NCBI RefSeq assembly: GCF_001685355.1 | Contig: NZ_CP016438.1 | Location: 9,486,001 to 9,550,000 of the forward strand | Source: Streptomyces lincolnensis | GTDB lineage: Bacteria > Actinomycetota > Actinomycetes > Streptomycetales > Streptomycetaceae | Reading direction: 5' to 3' | Length of the DNA: 64,000 nt | Part shown: in pieces, positions 24,896 through 35,107 of the stretch | How the letters are laid out: every line of letters starts with the position of its first letter | How positions within the stretch are numbered: position 1 is the stretch's first letter | Notes under the pieces: generated by a model | Databases searched by the model: none | Seen by the model: the letters and a program-made list of their open reading frames with translations, nothing else | Told to the model about the DNA's origin: nothing | Position numbers and translations under genes: made by a program

Positions 24896-26008
24896 GTGAC
24901 GACCGCACCTGTCGAGACAACCATCGACGCCAGCGTCTTGAGGGGCGTTGACACTCTGTTCGACGGCTACGCCCAGCTCACCCCCACCGACACCCTGCTG
25001 GTCATCTACACCCCGGACTGCCGGGAACAAGCGTCTCTTCTCATTCTCGCCGCCCGTGACCGAGGGGTGGCCGCCACGGCGCTCGGCATGGCCCCCATCG
25101 AGGACCCCGGCTTCCGCGAGCGCCTCAAGACCGCCCTGCCCTCCCGTGACAGCCTGACCGGCCGCCTGGTCATCATCACCATCGAACGCGACACCATGTC
25201 GCACGCCCCGATCCTGCGCCACGAGATCGACGTCTACAGCGACCAGGTCCTGCCAATCCGCATCATCAACGGCAGCTGGGACTTCTTCCGCCTCGCCCTT
25301 GGCCCCACCCCCGCGGAACTCAGCGCCATCAACGCCGGCTTGCTCCACCGCTTCCTCGCCGCCCAGCACCTCGCGGTTACCACCAGTTCCGGCAGCGAAC
25401 TCGAAATCACCCTGGACAACGACCGTTACCGCTGGTTGAGCAACCGCGGCGTCTGGCGACCCGGCCACTTCGTCATCCTTCCCGCCGGCGAGGTTGCCAC
25501 CTACCCGGCCTCGGTCACCGGCCGCCTCGTGGCCGACGGAGCATTCAACGTCAACAAGGCCGTCCAACTCGATGCACGCCTGGGGGAGAACCCGCTCACC
25601 GTCGACCTCAAGGACAGCAACGTCGTCTCCTACTCTTGCGCGGACGAGAAGATCGCCAAGCTCTTCGAACGCTGCATCCAGGTCGACCACGGAAACCACG
25701 TCGGTGAACTCGGTTTCGGCACGAACACCGGCATCGACGACTTCGTCGGCATGAATTCCCACATCAACGAGCGTCATCCCGGCATCCACCTCGGATTCGG
25801 TCAGCACGGCCAGCTCCTCGACGTCGTGGACTACTACACCGACATCCATATGGACCTCATCACCACTGACGTCACCATTCACATCGACGGCGACTCCATC
25901 CCCCTCACGTCCCGCGCGCTGGCGCCCAGCACCCTTCCGCACCCCACCAACGTCAGCGACGAGGACATCGACAGCAACTGCTGCGGTGCCCGGACCCCCC
26001 AGTTGTGA
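24896..26008 (+). CDS. M29-type aminopeptidase-like protein
   Basis: This 370-residue protein resembles thermophilic aminopeptidase (M29/AmpS) proteins. It has an N-terminal Rossmann-like half (TLLVIYTPDCREQASLL) and a C-terminal metal-binding half with HVGELGFGTNTGI, NERHPGIHLGFGQHG and DIHMDLITTDVTIHIDGD, where Glu, His and Asp could bind the two metals. The C-terminus ends NCCGARTPQL. I did not confirm every metal ligand, so it may be a non-peptidase relative. GTG 24896 has GGAG 8 bases upstream. Its position right after the small peptide gene suggests trimming or modification of that peptide. The 275 bases after it (26009-26282) show no gene. Confidence 0.7.
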   Translation: MTTAPVETTIDASVLRGVDTLFDGYAQLTPTDTLLVIYTPDCREQASLLILAARDRGVAATALGMAPIEDPGFRERLKTALPSRDSLTGRLVIITIERDTMSHAPILRHEIDVYSDQVLPIRIINGSWDFFRLALGPTPAELSAINAGLLHRFLAAQHLAVTTSSGSELEITLDNDRYRWLSNRGVWRPGHFVILPAGEVATYPASVTGRLVADGAFNVNKAVQLDARLGENPLTVDLKDSNVVSYSCADEKIAKLFERCIQVDHGNHVGELGFGTNTGIDDFVGMNSHINERHPGIHLGFGQHGQLLDVVDYYTDIHMDLITTDVTIHIDGDSIPLTSRALAPSTLPHPTNVSDEDIDSNCCGARTPQL

Positions 26009-26282
26009 GCTGCGCCCCAGCCGCTACGCCATCCACTGCGACAGCCGCCAACTGAGCGTTGGTCCTGTCTCCGTTGACTTGGTGTCGTTTCCGGAGCCCT
26101 GCAGCGCTGGGGTTGTAGGGCCTGCCGGGTCAGTCGACCCGCACGTGACACCTGGGAGCCGTTTCGTTCCGATTGCTCCTGTCTGCTCCTAACGCGCCCC
26201 CGAGCACCGCCTTTTGTCCGCTGACGGGGCCGGCCATGGGGGGCTGCTTCGCAAACACGCCCCCGCGACCCCTATCCCGGCG

Positions 26283-26490
26283 ACATGTCGGACGCGCGCT
26301 GGGAACTCGAGCCCGTCCTGACGGCTTGACGGGATCAGTGCCGCGCACGGGCGCTGCACATCGGTCGGCCTCCCGAGCGCGACCTGAGCCGCATCATGGA
26401 CGCCATCCGGCCTGCTGCGACGCCTGGTCCGCGAAGCCGAGGGCAGGGGCGCGGAGCCGTCGGCCTGCGTGCTGGACTCCCGAACCATCA
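26283..26490 (+). pseudogene. IS5-type transposase remnant
   Basis: Fragments in more than one frame match the start of IS5-family transposases: SDARWELEPVLTA then a stop, ALHIGRPPERDLSRIMDAI, and later LRRLVREAEGRGAEPSACVLDSRTI. A large middle piece is missing and the catalytic end is absent. It abuts the 3' end of the convergent regulator gene. It marks a past insertion at the right edge of the natural-product region. Confidence 0.6.
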
Positions 26491-26494
26491 CCCC

Positions 26495-28438
26495 TCAACC
26501 ATCGTCCGCCGCGCAGACTAGATGATTGATGTGCTTTTTCAGGCTGCACGGTCCGATGCCCGTGGCCGTGTGGGTGTCGTCCATGGCGAGGAGCCGCGCG
26601 TACTGCCAGGTCAGTTCGTCCAGGTGGAAGCGGCCCGCTCCGTCGACATGCACCAGGTGCTCCGCGAAGAGGAGGTCGAGCAGGTCCGACACCCGTGCCC
26701 GGGGCAGACCCGTCAGCCGCTCCAACGCCGACCGGTCGGCCACCGGGGCGGACAACAATCCGAGGGCGCGGAAGAACACCTGTGCCTCGTGCTCGAGTCG
26801 GCGAACGGACAGGGCGAGTGAGGACCCCACCGACGATCCCCGGTCACCGGTGATCGCCAGACATCCCAGGCGGTTGTCGGTCCGCAGCGCCTGGGCATGG
26901 TCCGCGATCCGGCACCGGGGGTGCATCACCATGTTGGCCGCCGCGATGCGCAGCGCGAGCGGGGAATGCCCGCACAGCGCGGCGAGCTCCGCCGTGGCCC
27001 GGGGCTCCGCCTCGGTACGGTCGGCACCGACGACGTGCCGGAGCAACTGGTGAGCGTCGTCGGGCGGCAGCGGGCCGAGTTGAATCATCCCCACGTCAGC
27101 TGTCACCAGTAGGTTGCTGAGCCGGTTGCGGCTCGTGACCAGGGCGAGGGAACCGGGAGCAGGGGGCAATAGGGCCAGCGCCTGCTGCGCGGAGACAGCG
27201 TTGTCGAGGACGAGCAGACTCGGACTGCCTGCCAGCTCGCTGTGGTAGAGCGATGTCAACTCGGCCATACCGTGGGGTATACGTTCGGGGGGTATCCCGC
27301 GCCGGGTCAGCAGGGTGCGCAGGACCTCGGCCGGGGAGAGGACGGGGCGGGCCGAGTAACCCTGCAGGTCGACGATCTCCAGCCCGCCCGGGTAGCGGCC
27401 CTGATGTCGGTGGGCCCACTCCAGGGCGAGTGCCGTCTTGCCATGGCCGGCGGCGCCCACGATCGCGACCGCGGAGACGGAGTGCCGTGCGCCTTGCGAC
27501 AGTTCCAGGATCCGGTGCAGTTCGGCTTCCCGGCCGGTGAACCCCGCGGCCGAGGGCGGGACGAACGGCACGGGCGGTGCCGCGCCGGCTGTCGTCCGGT
27601 GTGCGCTCCGCTCCGCTGACACGGTGACCGTCTCCCGCCACCGGGCACCGAACAGACCGCGCGGCCATTCCTCCGGCATCCCGTCTGCCAGCAGGATCAT
27701 CTCCTGCGCGCGCCGCAGGTCGGGACCGGGGTCCAGCCCGAGATCGGCGGCCAGCCGGGCTCTGGTCTCCTCGTAGACACTCAGCGCCTCGCTCCGCTGC
27801 CCGGAGCGGTACAGCACCCCCATGCGTAACAGGGCGATGCGCTCATGGTGCGGGTGTTCCTGCACCAGCTGGGCCAGTTCCTCCAGCAGGCTGCTGTGCT
27901 GACCGAGCGCCAGCCTTGCCTCCGCCCGCAGAGTGACCGCCGACAGATAGACGTCGTTCAGCCCGCTCCCCAGACGGTCCATCAGCTCCTGCGGCCCGTC
28001 GCCACCCAGGACGGGGCCCTGCCACTCGCCGAGGGCGCGGTCGAGGAGTGCGGTGCATTCCGCTGCGCTGGAAGCGAGGTCCGCACGGCGGGCGAGAGAT
28101 CGGAAACGGTGGACATCGACGCGTTGGGGATCACCGTGCAGCGCGTATCCGGCACCCTCGGATGCAATGATGGGTTCCTGGCTGTCAGCGACGATCCCTT
28201 GGAATAGTCCGCGCAGGCGTGAAACGTGTGCGTGCAGACTGGCCCGGGCGCTGGTCGGCACCACTTCACCGGTCCACAGCAGTTCGATTAGCCGACGCGC
28301 CGGGAAGGCGTGTCCCATGTCGAGGAGGAGCAGCCCGAGCAGCAATCGCTCCCGCCGCCGACCGATCTTGACTGGTACACCATCTATGCGGGCGTCTATC
28401 CGCCCCAGCAGTTTGAAGTCTCCCCCGCCATGCTCCAT
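26495..28438 (-). CDS. AfsR-like SARP regulator with NB-ARC domain
   Basis: This protein of about 647 residues has a winged helix (FKLLGRIDARIDG...IGRRRERLLLGLLLLD, ASLHAHVSRLRG), a BTAD domain to about residue 250 (LRMGVLYRSGQRSEALSVYEE), and an NB-ARC ATPase with P-loop GAAGHGKTALA and LVLDNAVSAQQAL. A winged-helix-like end (ALERLTGLPRARVSDLLD) follows. ATG 28438 is chosen because the homologous N-terminus begins there; the frame also allows ATG 28483. There are no TPR repeats, so it is shorter than AfsR. It is probably a second, nucleotide-gated activator for the cluster. Confidence 0.85.
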   Translation of the reverse strand: MEHGGGDFKLLGRIDARIDGVPVKIGRRRERLLLGLLLLDMGHAFPARRLIELLWTGEVVPTSARASLHAHVSRLRGLFQGIVADSQEPIIASEGAGYALHGDPQRVDVHRFRSLARRADLASSAAECTALLDRALGEWQGPVLGGDGPQELMDRLGSGLNDVYLSAVTLRAEARLALGQHSSLLEELAQLVQEHPHHERIALLRMGVLYRSGQRSEALSVYEETRARLAADLGLDPGPDLRRAQEMILLADGMPEEWPRGLFGARWRETVTVSAERSAHRTTAGAAPPVPFVPPSAAGFTGREAELHRILELSQGARHSVSAVAIVGAAGHGKTALALEWAHRHQGRYPGGLEIVDLQGYSARPVLSPAEVLRTLLTRRGIPPERIPHGMAELTSLYHSELAGSPSLLVLDNAVSAQQALALLPPAPGSLALVTSRNRLSNLLVTADVGMIQLGPLPPDDAHQLLRHVVGADRTEAEPRATAELAALCGHSPLALRIAAANMVMHPRCRIADHAQALRTDNRLGCLAITGDRGSSVGSSLALSVRRLEHEAQVFFRALGLLSAPVADRSALERLTGLPRARVSDLLDLLFAEHLVHVDGAGRFHLDELTWQYARLLAMDDTHTATGIGPCSLKKHINHLVCAADDG

Positions 28439-28483
28439 GCGGCGATCATCGCCCCGTCGAGTAAGCGTTCGCAAGGGCGGCAT

Positions 28484-28919
28484 ATGCGCGCTGGGTAATT
28501 TTGATCCGAAACTTTGAGGGTTCTATTCGAGGACGTAACGGATGTGCGGGCCACAGAAGTCGTTGCGGAGGATGTGCGGCTGACTCCGGCGGCGGAAGAA
28601 CCTGCGGATTTCGAAGGCGCGTCGGGCCTGGTCGCGGGCCCGTATGTGCATCGGAAGGCTGCGTTTGAGGGGGGGGAGCTGACCAGTTTTTCGGGGTTCG
28701 GCTCAGGCAAGTGCGACGGCAGGACGACAGCTCGACGCGGTCGCGGCGATCGGCGAGCCGGGCACGGGTCGTGCGGGCCCGGCGCGCGGAGTGACCGTCC
28801 GGGACGAGACACGCTTTGCGGGTGAAATGGCCCGCGAGCCGGTCCGGGAAGCGAGGGTGTCCCGCCGAGTGCAACACCGTTGCGTTACTGACCTTTCCGT
28901 TAGTTGTCGCGTTGGGCGA
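28484..28919. other. Unassigned stretch with degraded coding traces
   Basis: No intact gene. On the minus strand at about 28527-28680 one frame reads smoothly (MHIRARDQARRAFEIRRFF, then CGPHIRYVLE and a stop) and may be the end of a lost gene, but I cannot name it. The rest shows mixed frames next to the transposase remnants. Confidence 0.4.
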
Positions 28920-29165
28920 GAGGCCTGTTTCGGCAAGGCAACCCTCGACGAGGTCGGTGCGTCGTTGGATCCGGCGCAGGCCGTTGCGCACGGCTTGGAC
29001 AAGGTGGTCGCGGTCGCGAAAGACGACGTTGGCGGTGGTGTCGCACCGGAGCAACGACCAGACGCCCTCGACCGGATTGAGGTCGGGTGCATAGCTGGGC
29101 ATCTGGACGATGGTGAGCCAGTCATGGTCCGCCGCGTACTCACGCAAATCGACTTCAGCGATGAA
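28920..29165 (-). pseudogene. IS630-type transposase fragment (DDE_3 end)
   Basis: The minus strand encodes LREYAADHDWLTIVQMPSY followed by APDLNPVEGVWSLLR, the second catalytic block of IS630 DDE transposases, and ends near GCLAETGL, the usual C-terminus. The N-terminal two thirds are missing. The frame runs on past 28920 without homology. Confidence 0.75.
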
Positions 29166-29189
29166 CGTTCAAGATGCCCCTATGTTGCG

Positions 29190-30060
29190 TCAAGTGACAG
29201 TAGTTGCGGCGATAAAGGCAGTCATCGGTTGGATCTGCCGGTAGATCTCGCGGGCCACGTAGCGTTTGAGGCATCGGATGATCTCGCGTTTCGACATGCC
29301 CTGCTTCGTGCGTCGTTCGAGGTAGGTGCGCGTGCGGGTGTCACGGCGTAGGCGTGTCACGACGATGCGGTAGAGGGCGGCGTCGGCCTGACGGTTGCCG
29401 CCGCGGTTCGGCCGTCGCCGCCGGGTCTTTCCAGAGGGCTGCTCGACGGGGCTGACGCCGCACAGAGCAGCGAAGGCAGCCTCGTTGGCCAGCCTCTCCG
29501 GGTTGTCACCGGCGGCGATCAGCAGGGCAGCGGCACTGTCGGGCCCGATGCCGACGATGTCCAGGAGTCGCGGACGATGGGTGCGGACGTCTCGGCTGAC
29601 CCTGCGGGTGAGTTCCTCCACCTCGTCGGTCAGCTGCTGGACGCGGCGGGCCAGCAGCCGGAGCGTGAGCTTTGACGGCCGACTCCTTCGTCGGTCTCAG
29701 CACGCGCATGTCGGCGGCCGGGCCCTCGCTCGTCTTGGGTGTGACGGCCGCACTTCACGACAAGACCGCGCGGGCGGCGGCATCCGCGTCGACGGCATCG
29801 GTCTTGCCGCGCTTGCGGCCCGTGGCGCGATCGGGCTGGTTGACCTCGACGACCTGGATGTTCTCCCGGCCCAGGAACCGTGCCAGAGCAGCTCCGTATG
29901 AACCGGTGCACTCCACTCCCGCACGATGCAGGAGGCCGAAGGAGGGGCCCCAGGCCAGGAGTTGACGGCAGCCGGCGGCGGTCGCCGGGAACTCCTGATG
30001 GGCCAGGAGCGCGCCGAGCCCGTCGACCAGCGGCTCCAGCATGCCCACGGTTGTCGCCGC
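29190..30060 (-). pseudogene. IS110-family transposase, frameshifted
   Basis: Two frames cover one IS110 transposase. At 29755-30048 the DEDD domain part reads GVECTGSYGAALARFLG and QPDRATGRKRGKTDAVDADAAARAVLS. At 29190-29660 the C-terminal transposase_20 part reads LLDIVGIGPDSAAALLIAAG, LCGVSPVEQPSGKT and RRPNRGGNRQADAALYRIV. The linker between them (29630-29750) is shifted, and the first ~20 residues, including the first catalytic Asp, are missing. It should be inactive without a helper. Confidence 0.8.
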
Positions 30061-30069
30061 TCGGATCAG

Positions 30070-30480
30070 ACCCGGCGACGCGGGTGGCGGACACGGCGGA
30101 GACCTGCTCGGGGGTCAGGCCGAGCAGACCGGCCGGCAGGGACATCGTGGTCGTCCGAGTGTTCTCGGCGAACAGGGCAGTGCAGTCGCGGCCGGGGCCG
30201 ATCAGGGCGAGGTCGCCGGGAATCAGGTGCGCCTCCCGCCCGCCCTGACGCAGGGTCGTGGTCCCGGCGAGGGCCACGGCCACGGTCACTGGCGCGGCCG
30301 CGCGGCCACGCACGGGCCGGGAACGCAATGACGAGGTCCCCAAGGCCGAATGTGTGACCCGGAGCCGGTCGAGCTCGCCGACCGTGATCCGGCCGCGCAC
30401 CGTCTGCACACGGACGTCCTGGTGTTGCGCGCCCGATCCCTGAAGGCCGACAGCGGCCGGAGCGACGAGGCGATCGCCGG
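30070..30480 (-). pseudogene. AraC-type regulator N-terminus, interrupted
   Basis: The minus strand encodes an AraC-binding-like domain: RSRPVRGRAAAPVTVAVAL, LRQGGREAHLIPGDLALIGPG, SLPAGLLGLTPEQVSAVSATRVAG. Coding sense stops exactly where the IS110 remnant starts, and the DNA-binding half is not found on the far side. The truncated frame then runs on through IS110 DNA. The IS110 insertion, followed by deletion, is the simplest explanation. Confidence 0.6.
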
Positions 30481-30547
30481 GGAAGCGGACGAGCGTGCGT
30501 AGGGCAGTCGTTCGGCCGTGCCTGAGGGGTCCTTCTCAGCCGGCGAC

Positions 30548-30562
30548 GGGACCGATGGCCCC
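30548..30562. promoter_or_regulatory. DevR-type palindrome GGGACCGATGGCCCC
   Basis: A near-palindrome 69 bp before the PNPOx gene at 30631. It belongs to the repeated GGGNCCG-NN-CGGNCCC set found before stress genes in this window. Confidence 0.5.
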
Positions 30563-30630
30563 TCTCCGCCGTCCGCTTCCCGGCGCAGGCTGGGACGTGT
30601 ACCGCTTCACCAGGCGAAAGACGGTTGGCC

Positions 30631-31071
30631 ATGCATCCCAACGACGGTTTCCGCGAGCTCGACCGGCAGGAGTGCCTGCACCGACTGGCCAGGGCACCTC
30701 TTGGCCGTATCGTCTACACCCGCCAGGCCCTGCCCGCCGTACTGCCGGTGAACTTCAGTCTGGACGACGACGGCGCGGTGCTGCTGCGGACCGCGGCGGA
30801 CTCGGAGCTCACGCGAGCGATCGACGGCGTGGTCGTCGCCTTCGAGACGGACGAGGTCGACACCGGCACGCACTCCGGTTGGAGCGTCGTCGTCACCGGC
30901 ATGGCCACCGTCGTGACCGATCCGTCGGAGCACTCCCGGCTGTGCAGGGTGGGACCGCGTTCCTGGGCGCCCTCGCCCAGGGAAGTGTTCGTGCGCGTCC
31001 AGCCCGAACTGGTCACCGGCCGCGAACTCATGGGCGGACGCACGATGTACGGGACGGACCTCTCCGCCTGA
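30631..31071 (+). CDS. PNPOx-fold protein of the dormancy type
   Basis: This 146-residue pyridoxamine-5'-phosphate-oxidase-like split barrel reads ECLHRLARAPLGRIVYTRQALPAVLPVNF, VVVAFETDEVD, WSVVVTGMATVV. Such proteins bind FMN or F420 and several belong to DosR regulons. ATG 30631 is preferred to TTG 30625. A DevR-type palindrome lies 69 bp upstream. The gene at 46085 is a close paralog with the same order of motifs, on the other strand. The substrate is unknown. Confidence 0.85.
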   Translation: MHPNDGFRELDRQECLHRLARAPLGRIVYTRQALPAVLPVNFSLDDDGAVLLRTAADSELTRAIDGVVVAFETDEVDTGTHSGWSVVVTGMATVVTDPSEHSRLCRVGPRSWAPSPREVFVRVQPELVTGRELMGGRTMYGTDLSA

Positions 31072-31247
31072 GCGTCGGCCACGGGCCGACTGATGAGCGG
31101 CATCGCCCTGCGGCGCACAGGTCCGACGCGGCGTCCACGGCACTGGGCCGGATACCGGTCACCAGATGGGCGTAGCCCGTGACGACCGGCGAGGAAATGC
31201 CGGGCATCGTCCGAGGGCCGTGGCCGTTCGGTCCCGACTGGACGAAT

Positions 31248-31265
31248 CAGGGCCGACCGGCCCTG
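31248..31265. promoter_or_regulatory. DevR-type palindrome (CAGGGCCG-AC-CGGCCCTG)
   Basis: A perfect 8-bp inverted repeat around a 2-bp centre, 95 bp before the devR-like gene. A weaker relative, GGCCGTTCGGTCCC, lies just upstream at 31222-31235. The gap 31072-31359 holds no gene. Position suggests autoregulation by the DevR-like protein. Confidence 0.6.
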
Positions 31266-31359
31266 GCCTTCCGGCCCTGGAGCGAGAAGGATCTAGAGGG
31301 AGAGGCCCGTCCGTCCACGAGCGGACACCGGCGCGGAACGCGGAAACGAGGAGCATCTG

Positions 31360-32052
31360 ATGACGGTCGGCGAGCGGCCCGGTCCTGGCGATCCGATCCG
31401 GGTCTTCCTGCTGGACGACCATGAGGTGGTGCGGCGCGGGGTGCGGGATCTGTTGGACGACGAGCCGGACATCACGGTCGTCGGTGAGGCGGGCACGGTG
31501 GAGCAGGCGCTGGTGCGGGTCCCGGCCCTGCGTCCGCAGGTGGCGGTGCTCGACGTGCGGCTGCCGGACGGTGACGGGGTGAGCGTGTGCCGGGAACTGC
31601 GCTCCCGCATGCCCGACCTGACCTGTCTGATGCTGACGTCGTTCGACGACGAGGAGGCGCTGCTCGATTCGATCATGGCGGGCGCCTCCGGCTATGTGTT
31701 GAAGCAGATTCAGGGCTCGGACCTGGTGTCGGCCGTCCGCACGGTGGCCGCCGGCCAGTCACTGCTCGATCCGAGTGCCACCGCCCGGGTGATGGCCCGC
31801 CTGCGTCAAGGGCCGGAGGTGGCGGAGGAGCCCGGGGCGCTGCCGGGGCTGACCGATCGGGAGCGGGAGATCCTGGCGCTGATCGGTGAGGGGCTGACCA
31901 ACCGCCAGATCGGCCAGCGGCTCTATCTCGCCGAGAAGACGGTGAAGAACCACATCTCCCGCCTGCTGGCCAAGCTCGGCGTGGAGCGCCGTATCCAGGC
32001 CGCCGTCATCGCCACCCAGGCGCAGGACCGCCTCAAGCACGAAGGACACTGA
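31360..32052 (+). CDS. DevR/DosR-like NarL-family response regulator
   Basis: This 230-residue protein has a receiver domain with [15 protein letters not shown] (acidic pocket), phosphoacceptor Asp in [26 protein letters not shown] and the Lys in YVLKQI. A LuxR-type helix-turn-helix follows ([41 protein letters not shown]). The sequence pattern matches DevR/DosR/OsdR. ATG has GAGGAG upstream. A GAF histidine kinase lies at 33335 with GAPDH between. A paralog lies at 57972. Confidence 0.92.
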   Translation: MTVGERPGPGDPIRVFLLDDHEVVRRGVRDLLDDEPDITVVGEAGTVEQALVRVPALRPQVAVLDVRLPDGDGVSVCRELRSRMPDLTCLMLTSFDDEEALLDSIMAGASGYVLKQIQGSDLVSAVRTVAAGQSLLDPSATARVMARLRQGPEVAEEPGALPGLTDREREILALIGEGLTNRQIGQRLYLAEKTVKNHISRLLAKLGVERRIQAAVIATQAQDRLKHEGH

Positions 32053-32063
32053 GCTTTTCCGCA

Positions 32064-32078
32064 GGGGCCGAACGTCCC
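32064..32078. promoter_or_regulatory. DevR-type palindrome GGGGCCGAACGTCCC
   Basis: An imperfect palindrome 101 bp before the GAPDH gene, in the short gap after the devR-like gene. Confidence 0.45.
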
Positions 32079-32178
32079 GCGTCTCGTCCCCGTGCGGCCC
32101 CTGTCCCGCCCGGCGCACCGGCCGCAGGCTGACAGCGAACCCGGACACCGCCGGGTACTGATCGGGAGGACGAGGGAC

Positions 32179-33207
32179 ATGAGTGTGCGTGTGGGCATCA
32201 ACGGTTTCGGCCGCATCGGGCGCAACTACCTGCGCCTGGTACTGGAACGTGCGGAGAGCGCCGCGGGCACACCGGTCGAGGTCGTGGCGGTCAACGACAT
32301 CACCTCGCCGGCGGCCCTTGCCCATCTGCTGGCGTACGACTCGACGTACGGCCGCATCGGGCGCCCCGTGGAGCACGACGACGACTCGATCACCGTCGAC
32401 GGACACCGTATCGCCGTGACCGCCGAACGCGACCCGGCCGCGCTGGCCTGGGGTGACCTCGGAGTGGATGTCGTCATCGAGTCCACCGGCCGTTTCCGTA
32501 CCCGTGAGCAGGCGGGCGCGCACCTGAAGGCGGGGGCGCGCAAGGTGTTGCTGTCCGTGCCCGGCAAGGACGTCGACGCCACTGTCGTGATGGGCGTCAA
32601 CGAGGGTACGTACGACCCGGACCGCGACCACGTGGTGTCCAACGCGTCCTGCACCACCAACTGCGTGGCGCCGATGGTGAAGGTCCTCGACGAGAACTTC
32701 GGCCTCGTCAAGGGCCTGATGACCACCATTCACGGTTACACCAACGACCAGGTGGTCCTGGACGGCCCGCACAAGGACCTGCGCCGTGGCCGCAGCGCCG
32801 CCGTGAACATGATCCCCACCTCCACCGGAGCCGCCCGCGCGGTCGGCCTGGTGCTGCCGCATCTGGCCGGGACCCTGGACGGGATCGCCGTACGCGTTCC
32901 GGTCGAGGACGGCTCGCTGACCGACCTGAGCGTGGTGCTGGAGCGTGCGGTGACCGCCGACGAGGTCGACACCGCCTTCCGGGAAGCCGCCGACGGCCCG
33001 TTGAAGGGCATCCTGCGGGTGTCCGACGCCCCGATCGTCTCCCGCGACATCGTCGGCGACCCCGCCTCCTGCGTCTTCGACGCCCCGCTCACCCAGGTAC
33101 ACGGGAACCTGGTGAAAGTCTTCGGCTGGTACGACAACGAATGGGGCTACACCAACCGGCTGCTCGACCTCACCGAATACGTCGCAGCCCGGCTGCCCCG
33201 GGCATGA
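32179..33207 (+). CDS. gap: Glyceraldehyde-3-phosphate dehydrogenase
   Basis: This 342-residue phosphorylating GAPDH has the NAD motif INGFGRIGRN at the N-terminus, the catalytic Cys in SNASCTTNC, the His in TIHGYTNDQ and WYDNEWGYTNR at the end. ATG 32179 is set by the family N-terminus (MSVRVGINGFG); the frame is open upstream. It sits between the response-regulator and kinase genes and behind a DevR-type palindrome, so it is probably an anaerobic or stress paralog rather than the main glycolytic enzyme. That is inference from context. Confidence 0.95.
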   Translation: MSVRVGINGFGRIGRNYLRLVLERAESAAGTPVEVVAVNDITSPAALAHLLAYDSTYGRIGRPVEHDDDSITVDGHRIAVTAERDPAALAWGDLGVDVVIESTGRFRTREQAGAHLKAGARKVLLSVPGKDVDATVVMGVNEGTYDPDRDHVVSNASCTTNCVAPMVKVLDENFGLVKGLMTTIHGYTNDQVVLDGPHKDLRRGRSAAVNMIPTSTGAARAVGLVLPHLAGTLDGIAVRVPVEDGSLTDLSVVLERAVTADEVDTAFREAADGPLKGILRVSDAPIVSRDIVGDPASCVFDAPLTQVHGNLVKVFGWYDNEWGYTNRLLDLTEYVAARLPRA

Positions 33208-33220
33208 CCGGCCGTCGTAG

Positions 33221-35059
<1,839 letters not shown>

Positions 35060-35107
35060 CCGTGCCGGCCGGGCTGGGCTGTGACGGCATCGACAACGCC
35101 GACGGCA

